Below are positions 1 to 8,912 of a stretch of DNA of 64,000 bases, piece by piece. This DNA comes from Oceanobacillus kimchii X50 (GTDB taxonomy: Bacteria; Bacillota; Bacilli; Bacillales; Amphibacillaceae), in contig NZ_CM001792.1 in NCBI RefSeq assembly GCF_000340475.1, forward strand, positions 2,068,659-2,132,658, written 5' to 3'. Under the pieces are notes generated by a model, which made no database searches, was not told the DNA's origin, and worked only from the letters and a program-made list of their open reading frames with translations. Within the stretch, counting starts at the first letter, position 1; every line of letters starts with the position of its first letter. Made by a program: the position numbers and the translations under genes.

Positions 1-133
1 GTTTTGTTCCGCTACCAATTAGAATGGATAGTATTTCTTGATTCGATAAATGAGATGCTCCATGTTTTAGTAATCTCTCTCTAGGTCGATCTTCTTTTGG
101 TACACTTTTCATTGTTAGTACCGACGTTTTCAT
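1..133 (-). CDS. radC: RadC family JAB-domain protein, N-terminal part
   Basis: Only the first 44 codons lie in the window; the rest runs off the left edge. The translation begins MKTSVLTMKSVPKEDRPRER and continues with a helical segment ending in ILIGSGTK, the N-terminal helix-hairpin-helix-like part of RadC (YsxA) proteins. Despite the name, the family has a JAB/MPN metalloprotease-like domain and its DNA-repair role is doubtful. The ATG at 131-133 has a strong AAAGGAGGG site about 6 bases upstream. In B. subtilis radC follows spoIIB and maf; here maf is missing and about 220 bp of AT-rich DNA separates it from spoIIB. Confidence 0.85.
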   Translation of the reverse strand, partial: MKTSVLTMKSVPKEDRPRERLLKHGASHLSNQEILSILIGSGTK

Positions 134-308
134 CCTCTCCCTCCTTTCTTTGTATAGCATATCGGTAGTAGAGAGTAACAACAAATATAAAAAATAGTAT
201 TTCACATTAGAATTTCTAACCAATAAAGAGTATTTATCTTAAATAAACTTGTAAAGAAATATAGTTAAAAATATAAATTATATAATTCCATATTAATTTG
301 AATCACAT

Positions 309-348
309 CAAAAAAGCTTGTGAAGAATTATATCTTTCCTCACAAGCT
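309..348 (-). terminator. Rho-independent terminator of spoIIB
   Basis: A 9-bp perfect stem (AGCTTGTGA 315-323 with TCACAAGCT 340-348) is followed on the minus strand by a run of six T. It lies just past the spoIIB stop. Confidence 0.8.
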
Positions 349-353
349 CAATA

Positions 354-1229
354 TTATTTTTGTAGAATCTCGTACTCATGCATTAATCTTAACAGTTGCT
401 GAGAAGCAGGTTCTCCACTTGTTTCATTTAAAGTTTCTACCAATTTATTTATTGAATGTGTTTCTTTCGGTACACTCTCTATTAATGGTTGAATTTTATC
501 ACTAGTAATTGGATCTGTTGCATTCATTTGATTTGTTAACTCCGTCTGCCAAAAAGAATGAAATGAATCTATCCATTGTACTTCTTCTTTTGTTAACTCT
601 ACTTCACCTTCAGTGGTACTCCACTCTTTTACGTATAGATCCACATTACCTTGTTGACTTATAGACTCTGATATAGATTGACCCAATTCTTTTGTCGGAG
701 CAACTCCTGCTAGAAGAAAATATTGATCTTCCCTTTGCCAAATTATTGTTTTTATATCTAAGTCGGTATATTTCTCTTGCCATTCAACTGCGTTCGCCTC
801 TTCAGAAAATATTCCTGCTTGTATAATATAAGATTGCAATGGTTCTATTTGATATGATTCTGTAGTAACCGTCATCGAAGTTTCAGCATCATTTATCCCA
901 CCAACAGTTGGAACACCCCCATTGGCTGAAGGTGGAGAATCTACTTGGACAAACATCCGAATTAAGGTAAACCCAAGAACCGATCCGATAATTACTGCAG
1001 ATATAACTGCCATTAATAAGGGCTTAAGCTGAATTGACTTTTGATTTTTTTTATTGGGAAATCCTTTTTTAGATTTTTTTAAAGCGGTTAACACTGGCAG
1101 CTTATCCTGTTCATGCTTTTCTTGGGCAGCAGCTGACTCTTCTGGTGAACTTGAGAATTCCTCTGTAGGTAACTTATACGTCCATTTTTTCCCATTTTTC
1201 TCTACTAATATTGGTTTCTTCTTCTCCAC
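354..1229 (-). CDS. spoIIB: Stage II sporulation protein B (SPOR domain)
   Basis: A 291-aa membrane-anchored protein: a charged cytoplasmic N-terminus (about 1-68), one transmembrane helix (about 70-94) and an external SPOR-type peptidoglycan-binding domain (about 128-200, starting YIIQAGIFSEEANAVEW). SpoIIB of B. subtilis helps localise the septal-wall degradation machinery during engulfment. Domain plan and position between folC and radC, as in B. subtilis, support the call; sequence outside the SPOR domain is poorly conserved in this family. The start is GTG with a perfect AGGAGG 8 bases upstream. The maf gene that follows spoIIB in B. subtilis and the comC gene that precedes it are both absent. 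A single-gene unit is likely, since a terminator follows directly. Confidence 0.85.
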   Translation of the reverse strand: MEKKKPILVEKNGKKWTYKLPTEEFSSSPEESAAAQEKHEQDKLPVLTALKKSKKGFPNKKNQKSIQLKPLLMAVISAVIIGSVLGFTLIRMFVQVDSPPSANGGVPTVGGINDAETSMTVTTESYQIEPLQSYIIQAGIFSEEANAVEWQEKYTDLDIKTIIWQREDQYFLLAGVAPTKELGQSISESISQQGNVDLYVKEWSTTEGEVELTKEEVQWIDSFHSFWQTELTNQMNATDPITSDKIQPLIESVPKETHSINKLVETLNETSGEPASQQLLRLMHEYEILQK

Positions 1230-1312
1230 AATATGTTCCTCCTGTGCCCAGTAGTATGTCCCTCACTCTAGCACAGGAGATATAAAAAGTAAGACGAAAT
1301 CTGACACTCTTA

Positions 1313-2593
1313 CTAAGAATCGTTCAACATATTTCGCTGCAGTTCTTTTACATAATGTCTTACTAATGATATAAAGTGTAAGGATCCAGTGATATAATAA
1401 CACTCATTCTTATGTTCAAAAGCTGTATCGATGTATTTTTTCCAATCATAAACTAATAATTGTGGTTGATTTGTATCTAAAAGTTCTAATTCCTCCAAAG
1501 ATGGAGCACGAACATGATCAAATGTTGTCACATTTACGTTAGATAGATTTTCTTTCAGACAATTTATCATGTTTTCTACGTCTTTATCCTTAAAAGCTGC
1601 AAATAATATATGATGATCGCTTTTGGAATATTGTCGTTTTACCGCATCAACCAAAGCATGTATACCTTCCAGATTATGTGCCCCATCTACAATTATTGAC
1701 GGATTATTATGGATTTTCTCTAATCTCCCAGGTAATTTAGCTTGTTCTACACCTTCAATTATTTTTTCTTCTGTCAACTGCCAGCCTTGCTCACGAAGTA
1801 AATGTAATCCATAAAGGGCTATAGAAGCATTATAGTGTTGATGTTTTCCACTCATATCTAAATTTATATGAAATTGCTGCTTAGAGATATTAAATATAAA
1901 ACGATTCATTGTGATAGATTCATAAGTGAAATCTTTATCTAAAACAAATAATGGTGAATACATTTCTTCTGTTTTCTTCTCTATTATGTCATATGCAGCC
2001 CCGCTGACACCAGTTATCATTGGGATCAATGGTTTAATTATTCCCGCTTTTTGTTCAGCAATTTCTACTAATGTATCCCCTAAAAATGCAGTATGATCAT
2101 AAGAAACAGTAGTGATTATCGTAAGTATCGGTGAAATAACATTGGTAGTATCCAACATTCCTCCCATTCCTGCTTCTACAACTGCTATATCCACATTATC
2201 TTCAAAACAAACAAAGCTTAATACAGTTAGTATCTCAAAATTACTCGGCGAGTTCTCTTCTTTGTCTAACATTTCAATTGCAGGCAACATTTTTTGAAAA
2301 GCATGCGAAAATACACTTTCCGATATCGGTTGTTGATTAATTTGAATAAATCCTCTTATTCCATAAAAGCTAGGAGAAGTAAAAGAACCAACCTTATAAT
2401 TATTAGCTAGGAGTGCAGATTGAATAAATTGACTCGTTGATCCCTTTCCATTTGTACCAGCTATATGAATAATGGGAAGATTTTTATCTGGGTAGTTCAC
2501 ATACTTCAATAATTTGTTCACTCTGTCTAATCCAGGTTGAACCCCAATCGTTTCTCTATTATTAAAATATTGCTCTATTTGTTGAAATAACAT
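1313..2593 (-). CDS. folC: Folylpolyglutamate synthase / dihydrofolate synthase
   Basis: FolC adds glutamate to dihydropteroate and extends the polyglutamate tail of folates in the cytosol. The Mur-ligase ATP-binding loop GTNGKGST is near residue 46, followed by the FTSPS segment, the VEAGMGGMLDTTN motif and DGAHN in the C-terminal domain. I chose the ATG at 2593 (426 aa): the protein then aligns with other FolC N-termini (FQQIEQYF), and AGGG lies just upstream. A TTG at 2611 would add six residues but has no ribosome site. A TATAAT-like box at about 2626-2631 (minus) could be the promoter. In B. subtilis folC follows valS; here a divergent ATP-grasp pair separates them. Confidence 0.93.
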   Translation of the reverse strand: MLFQQIEQYFNNRETIGVQPGLDRVNKLLKYVNYPDKNLPIIHIAGTNGKGSTSQFIQSALLANNYKVGSFTSPSFYGIRGFIQINQQPISESVFSHAFQKMLPAIEMLDKEENSPSNFEILTVLSFVCFEDNVDIAVVEAGMGGMLDTTNVISPILTIITTVSYDHTAFLGDTLVEIAEQKAGIIKPLIPMITGVSGAAYDIIEKKTEEMYSPLFVLDKDFTYESITMNRFIFNISKQQFHINLDMSGKHQHYNASIALYGLHLLREQGWQLTEEKIIEGVEQAKLPGRLEKIHNNPSIIVDGAHNLEGIHALVDAVKRQYSKSDHHILFAAFKDKDVENMINCLKENLSNVNVTTFDHVRAPSLEELELLDTNQPQLLVYDWKKYIDTAFEHKNECYYITGSLHFISLVRHYVKELQRNMLNDS

Positions 2594-2652
2594 ACTTTCC
2601 CTACTTTCCAATCCATCATATAATAATTATAGCAGAAAGGATGATTCATTTA

Positions 2653-3543
2653 ATGAAAAAGACTGGATGGATTATTGTCAATGGTAATCTAATAACTGAT
2701 AAATTCATCGACTATGCAAAAATGATACAAGCGGCCGCACAAAAACAACATATGGATATCAGTATTATTAAAAACAATAATCTTATACTTGATTTGTCCG
2801 ATAAACAACCGCTTGGATTACATAATCAAACATATACATTACCTGATTTTGTATTCTTTATTGATAAAGATATCTATTTGGCAAAATATCTAGAACAACT
2901 TGGTATTCCTGTTTTCAATAATTCTTCTACGATTGAGATGAGTGATGATAAGATACAAACGTACCAAAAACTCTCTGATACAGGAATACCTATTCCACAT
3001 ACAATAATCGCTCCTAAAATCTACACAACAGGGATACTTTCTGATGATTATTTACAGTCAATTATTCACAAACTAGGTATACCGCTAGTGGTTAAAGAAG
3101 CGTTCGGCTCTTTTGGTGAACAAGTTTACCTCGTGTATGATTTTGAAGAACTTAAAGAATTGACGAATCAATTACAAGGAAAGCCATTTTTATTTCAAAC
3201 TTTTATTTCCAGTAGCCATGGAAGAGATATTCGATTACAAGTTGTTGGAGATAAAGTCATTGCAGCGATGGAGCGGAATAATAATCAAGATTTCAGAGCA
3301 AATATTACCAATGGTGGGAATATGAAGCCATTTAATCCTGATCCAAAGTCTATTAATATTGCTATCGCTGCTGCACGAGCTATTAATGCTGATTTTGCTG
3401 GAGTAGACTTATTATTTGGTCCAGATGATTCTTACTTGGTATGTGAAATTAACGCCAATGCACATATTAGAAATTTGACAGAATGTACTGGTGTCAATAT
3501 AGCGGATGAAATGATAACCTATATCGAAAGGAAAATAAAATGA
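2653..3543 (+). CDS. RimK/LysX-like ATP-grasp ligase, first of a tandem pair
   Basis: A 296-aa ATP-grasp protein of unknown substrate. After an N-terminal pre-ATP-grasp domain (opening GWIIVNGNLITDKF) come the nucleotide-binding parts: PLVVKEAFGSFGEQVYLV, the GRDIRLQVVGDKVIAAMER strand pair, DFRANITNGG, and the metal-binding EINANAHIRNL at the end. These are the marks of carboxylate-amine ligases of the RimK/LysX type, which join an amino acid to a peptide or protein carboxylate through an acyl-phosphate. The start at 2653 is set by AGAAAGG at 2634-2640; the earlier in-frame ATG at 2641 touches that site. Its stop overlaps the next start (ATGA), so the two are translationally coupled. TATAAT at 2619-2624 may be the -10. 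Substrate and role cannot be read from sequence. Confidence 0.85.
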   Translation: MKKTGWIIVNGNLITDKFIDYAKMIQAAAQKQHMDISIIKNNNLILDLSDKQPLGLHNQTYTLPDFVFFIDKDIYLAKYLEQLGIPVFNNSSTIEMSDDKIQTYQKLSDTGIPIPHTIIAPKIYTTGILSDDYLQSIIHKLGIPLVVKEAFGSFGEQVYLVYDFEELKELTNQLQGKPFLFQTFISSSHGRDIRLQVVGDKVIAAMERNNNQDFRANITNGGNMKPFNPDPKSINIAIAAARAINADFAGVDLLFGPDDSYLVCEINANAHIRNLTECTGVNIADEMITYIERKIK

Positions 3544-4391
3544 GTGCAGGGTGGATAATATACTCAGAAAAAGATGCAATAAAAAATGCAAGCTATATTG
3601 AATGGTTTCAACTAGAGGCAACAAAACAAGGTCTTTCCTTACAATTAATTATTCGTGAACAATTAACGATTGGAATTAATAGAAATCAACCTATTCTTTA
3701 TTATGACAATAAACATATATCCAAACCGGATTTCGCTGTTGTCCGATATATGGATCCATTATTAAGCAGACATTTAGAGAGAAAAGGAATCAGCGTATTC
3801 AATTCATCAACTATCTCGGAGACTTTTAATCATAAAGGCTATACGCATGATGCTATAATTCAAACTGGAGTTCCTATGCCAGATACATATTATTATTCAA
3901 ACGGACTTCTTCCACACAATCCACCACTTGAATTTCCATTCATTAGCAAAGTAGTAAATGGGAAAGGCGGGAAGCAAGTTACTCTAATTCATCATATGAA
4001 AGAGTGGAATACATACAAACTAAACTGTCAATCGGATATCATACTTCAGTCCACTGAAGATATTCAGTTTGGAAAAGATATACGAGTATTTGTAATTGGA
4101 AAACAGATTATAGGAGCTGTATTACGAGAAAGCAATACCGACTTCCGGGCTAATTATACGTTAGGAGGAACTGTCTCCATGTATACATTAACTTCTCATC
4201 AACGAGCGCTCATACAGAAAATTATAGATGAATTTCATTTTGATATGGTAGGAATTGATTTTCTTCTATCCACAAAAGGAGAAATACTATTCAATGAAAT
4301 TGAAGATGTTGTTGGTTCACGTACGTGGAGTAAAGTGAGCAATATAAATTTACTCGAACTTTACATCAAACATATTAAATCATCTATTTAA
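3540..4391 (+). CDS. RimK/LysX-like ATP-grasp ligase, second of a tandem pair
   Basis: A 283-aa paralogue of the preceding protein, starting GWIIYSEKD, with the same order of ATP-grasp motifs: PFISKVVNGKGGKQVTLI, FGKDIRVFVIGKQIIGAVLR, DFRANYTLGG. The metal-binding end differs: where the first protein has E-I-N, this one reads NEIEDVVGSRTW, so the usual Glu-x-Asn is replaced by Glu-x-Glu-Asp. Either the active site is altered or the pair works as a heteromer with divided roles; both are inference. It overlaps the upstream gene by 4 bases with AAAGGA 9 bases before its ATG, and is followed by a terminator. The insertion between folC and valS, on the opposite strand to both, marks the pair as an added module. 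Confidence 0.85.
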   Translation: MSAGWIIYSEKDAIKNASYIEWFQLEATKQGLSLQLIIREQLTIGINRNQPILYYDNKHISKPDFAVVRYMDPLLSRHLERKGISVFNSSTISETFNHKGYTHDAIIQTGVPMPDTYYYSNGLLPHNPPLEFPFISKVVNGKGGKQVTLIHHMKEWNTYKLNCQSDIILQSTEDIQFGKDIRVFVIGKQIIGAVLRESNTDFRANYTLGGTVSMYTLTSHQRALIQKIIDEFHFDMVGIDFLLSTKGEILFNEIEDVVGSRTWSKVSNINLLELYIKHIKSSI

Positions 4392-4466
4392 CGTTTTTCT
4401 TTTTATCGAGAATAATGTCTTTTTGGTAAATTTCTCATTTCAGCTTCACTATATCTTTATATATAA

Positions 4467-4510
4467 CAATGGAAAAGAACATCCGTAAATGCTCTTCTCC
4501 ATTGTTTTTT
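4467..4510 (+). terminator. Terminator of the ATP-grasp operon
   Basis: A 16-bp stem with two mismatches (4467-4482 with 4489-4504) is followed by TTTTTT at 4505-4510. On the other strand the two mismatches become G-U pairs, but there is no T run there. Confidence 0.65.
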
Positions 4511-4577
4511 CATCGCATAAATTTCTGTGCTGTGGATAACTAAACGATATACGTACTGCGCTTGCGCCGATATCTTA

Positions 4578-7229
4578 CTATTTCAGTTCAGATAAACGTG
4601 TCTTCACTTTTGCTTGTTTATCTAAATAATCTTTCTCTTTTCGTTTTTCTTCTTCTACCACGGCTTCTGGTGCTTTACTTACAAAACCTTGGTTAGATAG
4701 TTTTTTCTGTACTCGTTCCACTTCTTTCGTCCATTTTATAAGCTCATTTTCTAATCGTTTAATTTCTTTCTCAAAATCAATTAGTCCTTCTAGCGGAAGG
4801 AATATTTCTGCTCCTGTTACTACTGAGGTCATTGCTTTATCGGGAGCTTCTATATCTGTGGATATAGACAATTCACTCAGATTGCAAAAACGCTCTAAAT
4901 AATCTCTATTTTTCTCCAACTCCGTAGTTAATAGTTCATTTTCTGTTTTTATAAGCATTTTAATTTGCTTCGACATTGGAGTATCTACTTCTGCACGACT
5001 ATTACGTACCGAACGAATAATGGATACTAAGCGTTGCATCTCTTGTACTGCTTGAGAATCCTCAAATTCAGCATTAACCTCTGGCCACTTACTAACTGTA
5101 ATCGACGGTCCCTCATGAGGCAACTGTTGCCAGATTTCTTCTGTAATAAAAGGCATAAACGGATGCAACATACGCATCGTTTGATCAAGCACGTGAGCAA
5201 GAACAGAACGAGTTGTCTTTTTCTTGTCTTCATCTTCTCCGTAGAGTGATAATTTTGCCATTTCTATATACCAATCACAAAATTCATCCCAAATAAAGTT
5301 GTATAAATGTCGACCAGCTTCGCCAAATTCATACTTGTTTGAGTTTCTTGTAACTTGTTCAATGGTTTCATTCAATCTTGCTAGAATCCATCGATCTGGG
5401 AGAGATAGATTTCCCGTTAAATCAATATCTTCATAAGTGAAGCCTTCCAAGTTCATGATAGAAAAACGTGATGCATTCCATACTTTATTTGCAAAGTTCC
5501 ATGTAGACTCAACTTTTTCCCAGTGGAAACGTAAATCTTGCCCTGGTGTTGACCCTGTCATTAAGAAATAACGTAACGAATCTGCTCCGTACTTCTCAAT
5601 TACATCCATCGGGTCTACTCCATTTCCAAGCGACTTACTCATTTTTCTCCCATCTGCATCACGAATAAGTCCGTGTAATAACGTATCTTCAAATGGTTTT
5701 TCATCCATGAATTCTTTGGATTGGAAAATCATTCTCGCTACCCAGAAGAAAATAATGTCATAACCTGTTACTAATACATTCGTAGGGAAGTAACGTTTTA
5801 AATCAGCAGAATCTTCATTTGGCCATCCCATCGTTGAAAATGGCCATAACGCAGATGAGAACCATGTATCTAACACATCTTCGTCTTGTTCCCAATTTTC
5901 AATATCTGCCGGTGCCTCTTTACCTACATATATTTCGTTTGTTTCTTTATGATACCAAGCTGGAATTCGATGTCCCCACCATAATTGACGAGAAATACAC
6001 CAATCGCGAATATTATCCATCCAATTAAAATAAGTCCGTTCAAATCTATCCGGAACAAAGTTTACTTTTTGATGGGCATCTGCTTGCATATCTAATGCTG
6101 ATTTTGATAATGGATCCATTTTAACAAACCACTGTGTTGAAAGATAAGGTTCAACTACTGCTCCACTACGTTCAGAATGGCCTACCTGATGGGAACGCTC
6201 TTCAATTTCGAACAATACTTCTTGTTCCTGAAGATCATTTACGATTTGTTTACGACATTCAAAACGATCTAATCCTTGATATTTCCCAGCATTTTCATTC
6301 ATAGATCCATCTTCATTCATCACTAGAATACGTTCTAATTGATGTCTGTTACCTATTTCAAAATCATTCGGATCATGTGCAGGTGTTATTTTTACTGCAC
6401 CAGAACCAAGTTCCATATCAACATAATCGTCTGCTACAATTTCTATTTCTCTTCCGACGATAGGCAAAATAACTGTCTTACCGATTAGATGCTGATACCG
6501 CTCATCTTTCGGATGAACAGCAACTGCTGTATCTCCTAGCATCGTTTCTGGGCGTGTTGTAGCAATTTCAATAGTTTCATCACTACCTTTAATTGGGTAG
6601 CGCATATGATAAAACTTTCCTTGAACTTCTTCGTAAATTACTTCAATATCCGATAGAGCTGTCTTCGTGGACGGATCCCAGTTAATTATATATTCACCAC
6701 GATAAATGAGCCCTTTCTCATATAACTTAACAAACACTTCTCGAACCGCATCAGACAATCCCTTATCTAATGTAAAACGTTCTCTTGAGTAATCTAGACC
6801 TAGCCCAAGTTTTTCCCATTGTGAACGAATAAAACTAGCGTATTCTTCTTTCCATTCCCATGCTTTTTCTAAAAATTTCTCACGACCTAATTCATAACGA
6901 TTCGTGCCTGATTCTTTTAATCTTGCCTCAACTTTTGCTTGAGTGGCAATTCCAGCATGGTCCATTCCAGGAAGCCATAATACATCATATCCTTGCATAC
7001 GCTTCATTCGTGTAATCGTATCTTGCATTGACGTATCCCATGCATGCCCTAAATGTAAACGCCCAGTTACATTTGGAGGTGGAATAACGATTGAATATGG
7101 CTCCTTATCAGGATCTCCAGTTGCTTCAAAAAACTTTCCATCTAACCAAAATTGATAGCGTCCTTGTTCTACTTCCTTAGGATTATACTTTGGAGGAAGT
7201 GATTGCTTGTTCCCTTTGTCCTGTTCCAT
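4578..7229 (-). CDS. valS: Valine--tRNA ligase
   Basis: Class I aminoacyl-tRNA synthetase that charges tRNA-Val and edits threonine; 883 aa, full family length. The HIGH signature appears as LHLGH near residue 60 and KMSKS as [12 protein letters not shown] near 530. The editing domain ([21 protein letters not shown] region, about 200-350), the anticodon-binding domain and a C-terminal coiled coil (about 810-883) are all present. ATG with GGAGG upstream. Expression is controlled by the T-box leader immediately in front, which reads the charging state of tRNA-Val. Confidence 0.98.
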   Translation of the reverse strand: MEQDKGNKQSLPPKYNPKEVEQGRYQFWLDGKFFEATGDPDKEPYSIVIPPPNVTGRLHLGHAWDTSMQDTITRMKRMQGYDVLWLPGMDHAGIATQAKVEARLKESGTNRYELGREKFLEKAWEWKEEYASFIRSQWEKLGLGLDYSRERFTLDKGLSDAVREVFVKLYEKGLIYRGEYIINWDPSTKTALSDIEVIYEEVQGKFYHMRYPIKGSDETIEIATTRPETMLGDTAVAVHPKDERYQHLIGKTVILPIVGREIEIVADDYVDMELGSGAVKITPAHDPNDFEIGNRHQLERILVMNEDGSMNENAGKYQGLDRFECRKQIVNDLQEQEVLFEIEERSHQVGHSERSGAVVEPYLSTQWFVKMDPLSKSALDMQADAHQKVNFVPDRFERTYFNWMDNIRDWCISRQLWWGHRIPAWYHKETNEIYVGKEAPADIENWEQDEDVLDTWFSSALWPFSTMGWPNEDSADLKRYFPTNVLVTGYDIIFFWVARMIFQSKEFMDEKPFEDTLLHGLIRDADGRKMSKSLGNGVDPMDVIEKYGADSLRYFLMTGSTPGQDLRFHWEKVESTWNFANKVWNASRFSIMNLEGFTYEDIDLTGNLSLPDRWILARLNETIEQVTRNSNKYEFGEAGRHLYNFIWDEFCDWYIEMAKLSLYGEDEDKKKTTRSVLAHVLDQTMRMLHPFMPFITEEIWQQLPHEGPSITVSKWPEVNAEFEDSQAVQEMQRLVSIIRSVRNSRAEVDTPMSKQIKMLIKTENELLTTELEKNRDYLERFCNLSELSISTDIEAPDKAMTSVVTGAEIFLPLEGLIDFEKEIKRLENELIKWTKEVERVQKKLSNQGFVSKAPEAVVEEEKRKEKDYLDKQAKVKTRLSELK

Positions 7230-7251
7230 TTAGAAACCTCCTTTTAATAAA

Positions 7252-7520
7252 GCAAAAAAACCCTTTTCATCCTTAAAAAAGGACGAAAAGGGTATAATTT
7301 CCGTGGTACCACCTTTGTTTACAAACCAGTCACTGTTTGTACACTCATGTTTGGATAACGGTCAATATACCGGTCTCTCTTACTGATTTTTTCAGAGAAA
7401 CTGCATCAAGGACGACTTCAAGAACAATGTACTTAGGAAATTTCCAGCTCAAGATTTCCCTCTCTATAAGTGTTAATTCTTTACTACTCCCTATCTTCGC
7501 ATTTATTTTGCTTATTCGTA
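7252..7520 (-). promoter_or_regulatory. T-box riboswitch leader of valS (specifier GUC)
   Basis: The minus strand carries the T-box sequence AAAGGTGGTACCACGG (7301-7316), followed by a terminator with a 12-bp stem (7261-7272 with 7281-7292) and a T run at 7254-7260. Upstream lie the stem I elements: AGGGAGTAGTA, GAGAGGG, and a specifier loop reading GAA-GTC (GTC at 7414-7416), a valine codon that agrees with the downstream gene. In this class uncharged tRNA pairs with the specifier and with the T-box bulge and stabilises the antiterminator. The specifier assignment is by position next to GAA; I could not fold the whole leader. Confidence 0.93.
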
Positions 7521-7525
7521 TTTTT

Positions 7526-7554
7526 ATTTTATATGGAAGTTCTAGTAGCGTCAA
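7526..7554 (-). promoter_or_regulatory. Sigma-A promoter of the valS T-box transcript
   Basis: TTGACG (minus strand, 7549-7554), 17-bp spacer, TAAAAT (7526-7531). It lies just ahead of the T-box stem I sequence. Confidence 0.7.
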
Positions 7555-7656
7555 CTCTTATTTATTATAGGCACGAAACAAGCTTATTTATACATAGTAT
7601 ACTTTAGACCACCAAAAGGTGGGTACAATTCATATAATTTTAGGAGGTTTTTTGTT

Positions 7657-7845
7657 ATGGCAAGGTTCTACCGTTTTCGACTTCCGCCTTGGGCACGAAA
7701 GTGTATTATTATTATTGAAGTATCCGTAACACCCATTATGGTATTCCAACTTGTTCGAACATTACTGATTCCAACTACGTTTGATATACTTTTAACTGGT
7801 TTATTAATTGGATTAGTAATTGCCTTTTATCTTGAATGGATTTAA
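7657..7845 (+). CDS. Small membrane protein, 62 aa
   Basis: An unidentified small protein with a basic N-terminus (MARFYRFRLPPWARK) and two predicted transmembrane helices (about 17-36 and 43-61) ending LEWI. A perfect AGGAGG lies 8 bases ahead of the ATG, which is the main reason to believe it is translated. It sits alone on the plus strand between the divergent T-box/valS promoter and ysxE, whose 3' end it overlaps by 4 bases. A small hairpin (CCACC-AAAA-GGTGG, 7609-7622) lies in its leader. No function can be inferred; B. subtilis has no gene at this position. Confidence 0.7.
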   Translation: MARFYRFRLPPWARKCIIIIEVSVTPIMVFQLVRTLLIPTTFDILLTGLLIGLVIAFYLEWI

Positions 7846-8840
7846 TTTGTATCAACATTTATCGTTTCGTACTCTTCTTGTATAAAATCGACCCATTTCA
7901 TACCAAATTGTAATCGTCTAAAGTGTTGTTGAAGTTCTCTCGTTTGTTCCAACATGGATTTTTTAGTTCTTTGCTCTGTATAATTTTGAACAACACGTAT
8001 ATAATGAGCGGGATTTAATAAATTTATAGTTAACAAATGCATTTCTTTTACTGTAAGATGATTCGTTTTACGATATAACTTAAAAGCTTGCTGCATTTCT
8101 TCAATTGGTTGGTCATAATGTCCAGTAATATGTTGAAAATAGTTAGCAATATCACTAGAAGGATGGTCAAAACTTGCTTCTTCCCAATTCAATAAATATC
8201 CACCCCTGCAATGTGATGGTTCTAATTTTCCATGACATAAACTTTTTGACCAAGAAACACTCTCTTCTTCCAGTTCAAATATAGCATTCATTTTGTTTTG
8301 AAGTAACTCAGAAGCGTGTACGACACCTTTATACTGAGAACATGCAATTAATTCAAAAGGTGACATGTATCTTCTGCTTTCAAAGTGAACAATATTTTCT
8401 TTCAGACTATCTGGAATATTTCTACAAAATGATTGGAATCCTTCAAAGTCCTTTTTCATTTTATCGATCTGAATGCGTTCTGTTTGCTTCGTTTTTTTGT
8501 GGATTAAGGCTAGTGTTTGCATTGTACTCTCGATCTGATAATTAATATCCATGTTTCTAGGAATATCAACCCATGGAGTTAAATAATAATAAAAATGTTC
8601 ATGTTTTTGATAAAGTGAACCGTCTTTCGTTACATAAACAGGTAGGATTTCAGAGATATTTTTTTCGCTAGCAACATGATAAATACTAACCCATGATTCG
8701 ATGGTATTTTCATTAAGATAGCTTCGCTTTAGAGCGTAGTCCCGCATTCCATCATGTACTCGAAAAAGTCGACTTGAAACTTTTTCGATTTCTAAAGGAT
8801 AAATGCTGTAATGTCCGAGTACTTCTTTTAGTATCTCCAC
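7842..8840 (-). CDS. ysxE: Spore coat-associated kinase-like protein YsxE
   Basis: A 332-aa protein of the CotS/YsxE family, with a protein-kinase-like (aminoglycoside phosphotransferase) fold. Visible elements are an N-terminal lobe with YALKRSYL, a hinge with YYLTPWVDI, a degenerate catalytic loop (LCHGKLEPSHCRGGYLLNW in place of HGDxxxxN), and SFDHPSSDIANYF for the metal-binding region. YsxE of B. subtilis is a spore coat protein deposited with SpoVID. The start is GTG behind AAGGGGGG. It lies downstream of spoVID in the same direction (72-bp gap), as in B. subtilis, and probably shares its sporulation-specific transcription. Confidence 0.85.
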   Translation of the reverse strand: MEILKEVLGHYSIYPLEIEKVSSRLFRVHDGMRDYALKRSYLNENTIESWVSIYHVASEKNISEILPVYVTKDGSLYQKHEHFYYYLTPWVDIPRNMDINYQIESTMQTLALIHKKTKQTERIQIDKMKKDFEGFQSFCRNIPDSLKENIVHFESRRYMSPFELIACSQYKGVVHASELLQNKMNAIFELEEESVSWSKSLCHGKLEPSHCRGGYLLNWEEASFDHPSSDIANYFQHITGHYDQPIEEMQQAFKLYRKTNHLTVKEMHLLTINLLNPAHYIRVVQNYTEQRTKKSMLEQTRELQQHFRRLQFGMKWVDFIQEEYETINVDTN

Positions 8841-8912
8841 CTATCATCCCCCCTTACGATACACTTGACTTTTTATGTATACCTACGCAAAACTTGTTTG
8901 CGCAGGACCTCC

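Noticed and set aside
2594..2611. Longer folC starting at TTG 2611
   Set aside because: No ribosome site and the presumed -10 lies almost on top of it; the ATG at 2593 fits family N-termini.
2617..2625. CATATAATA as a sporulation (sigma-K/E) -10 for the ATP-grasp pair
   Set aside because: No AC or sigma-E -35 at the right distance; the hexamer TATAAT inside it also fits sigma-A, so nothing specific can be claimed.
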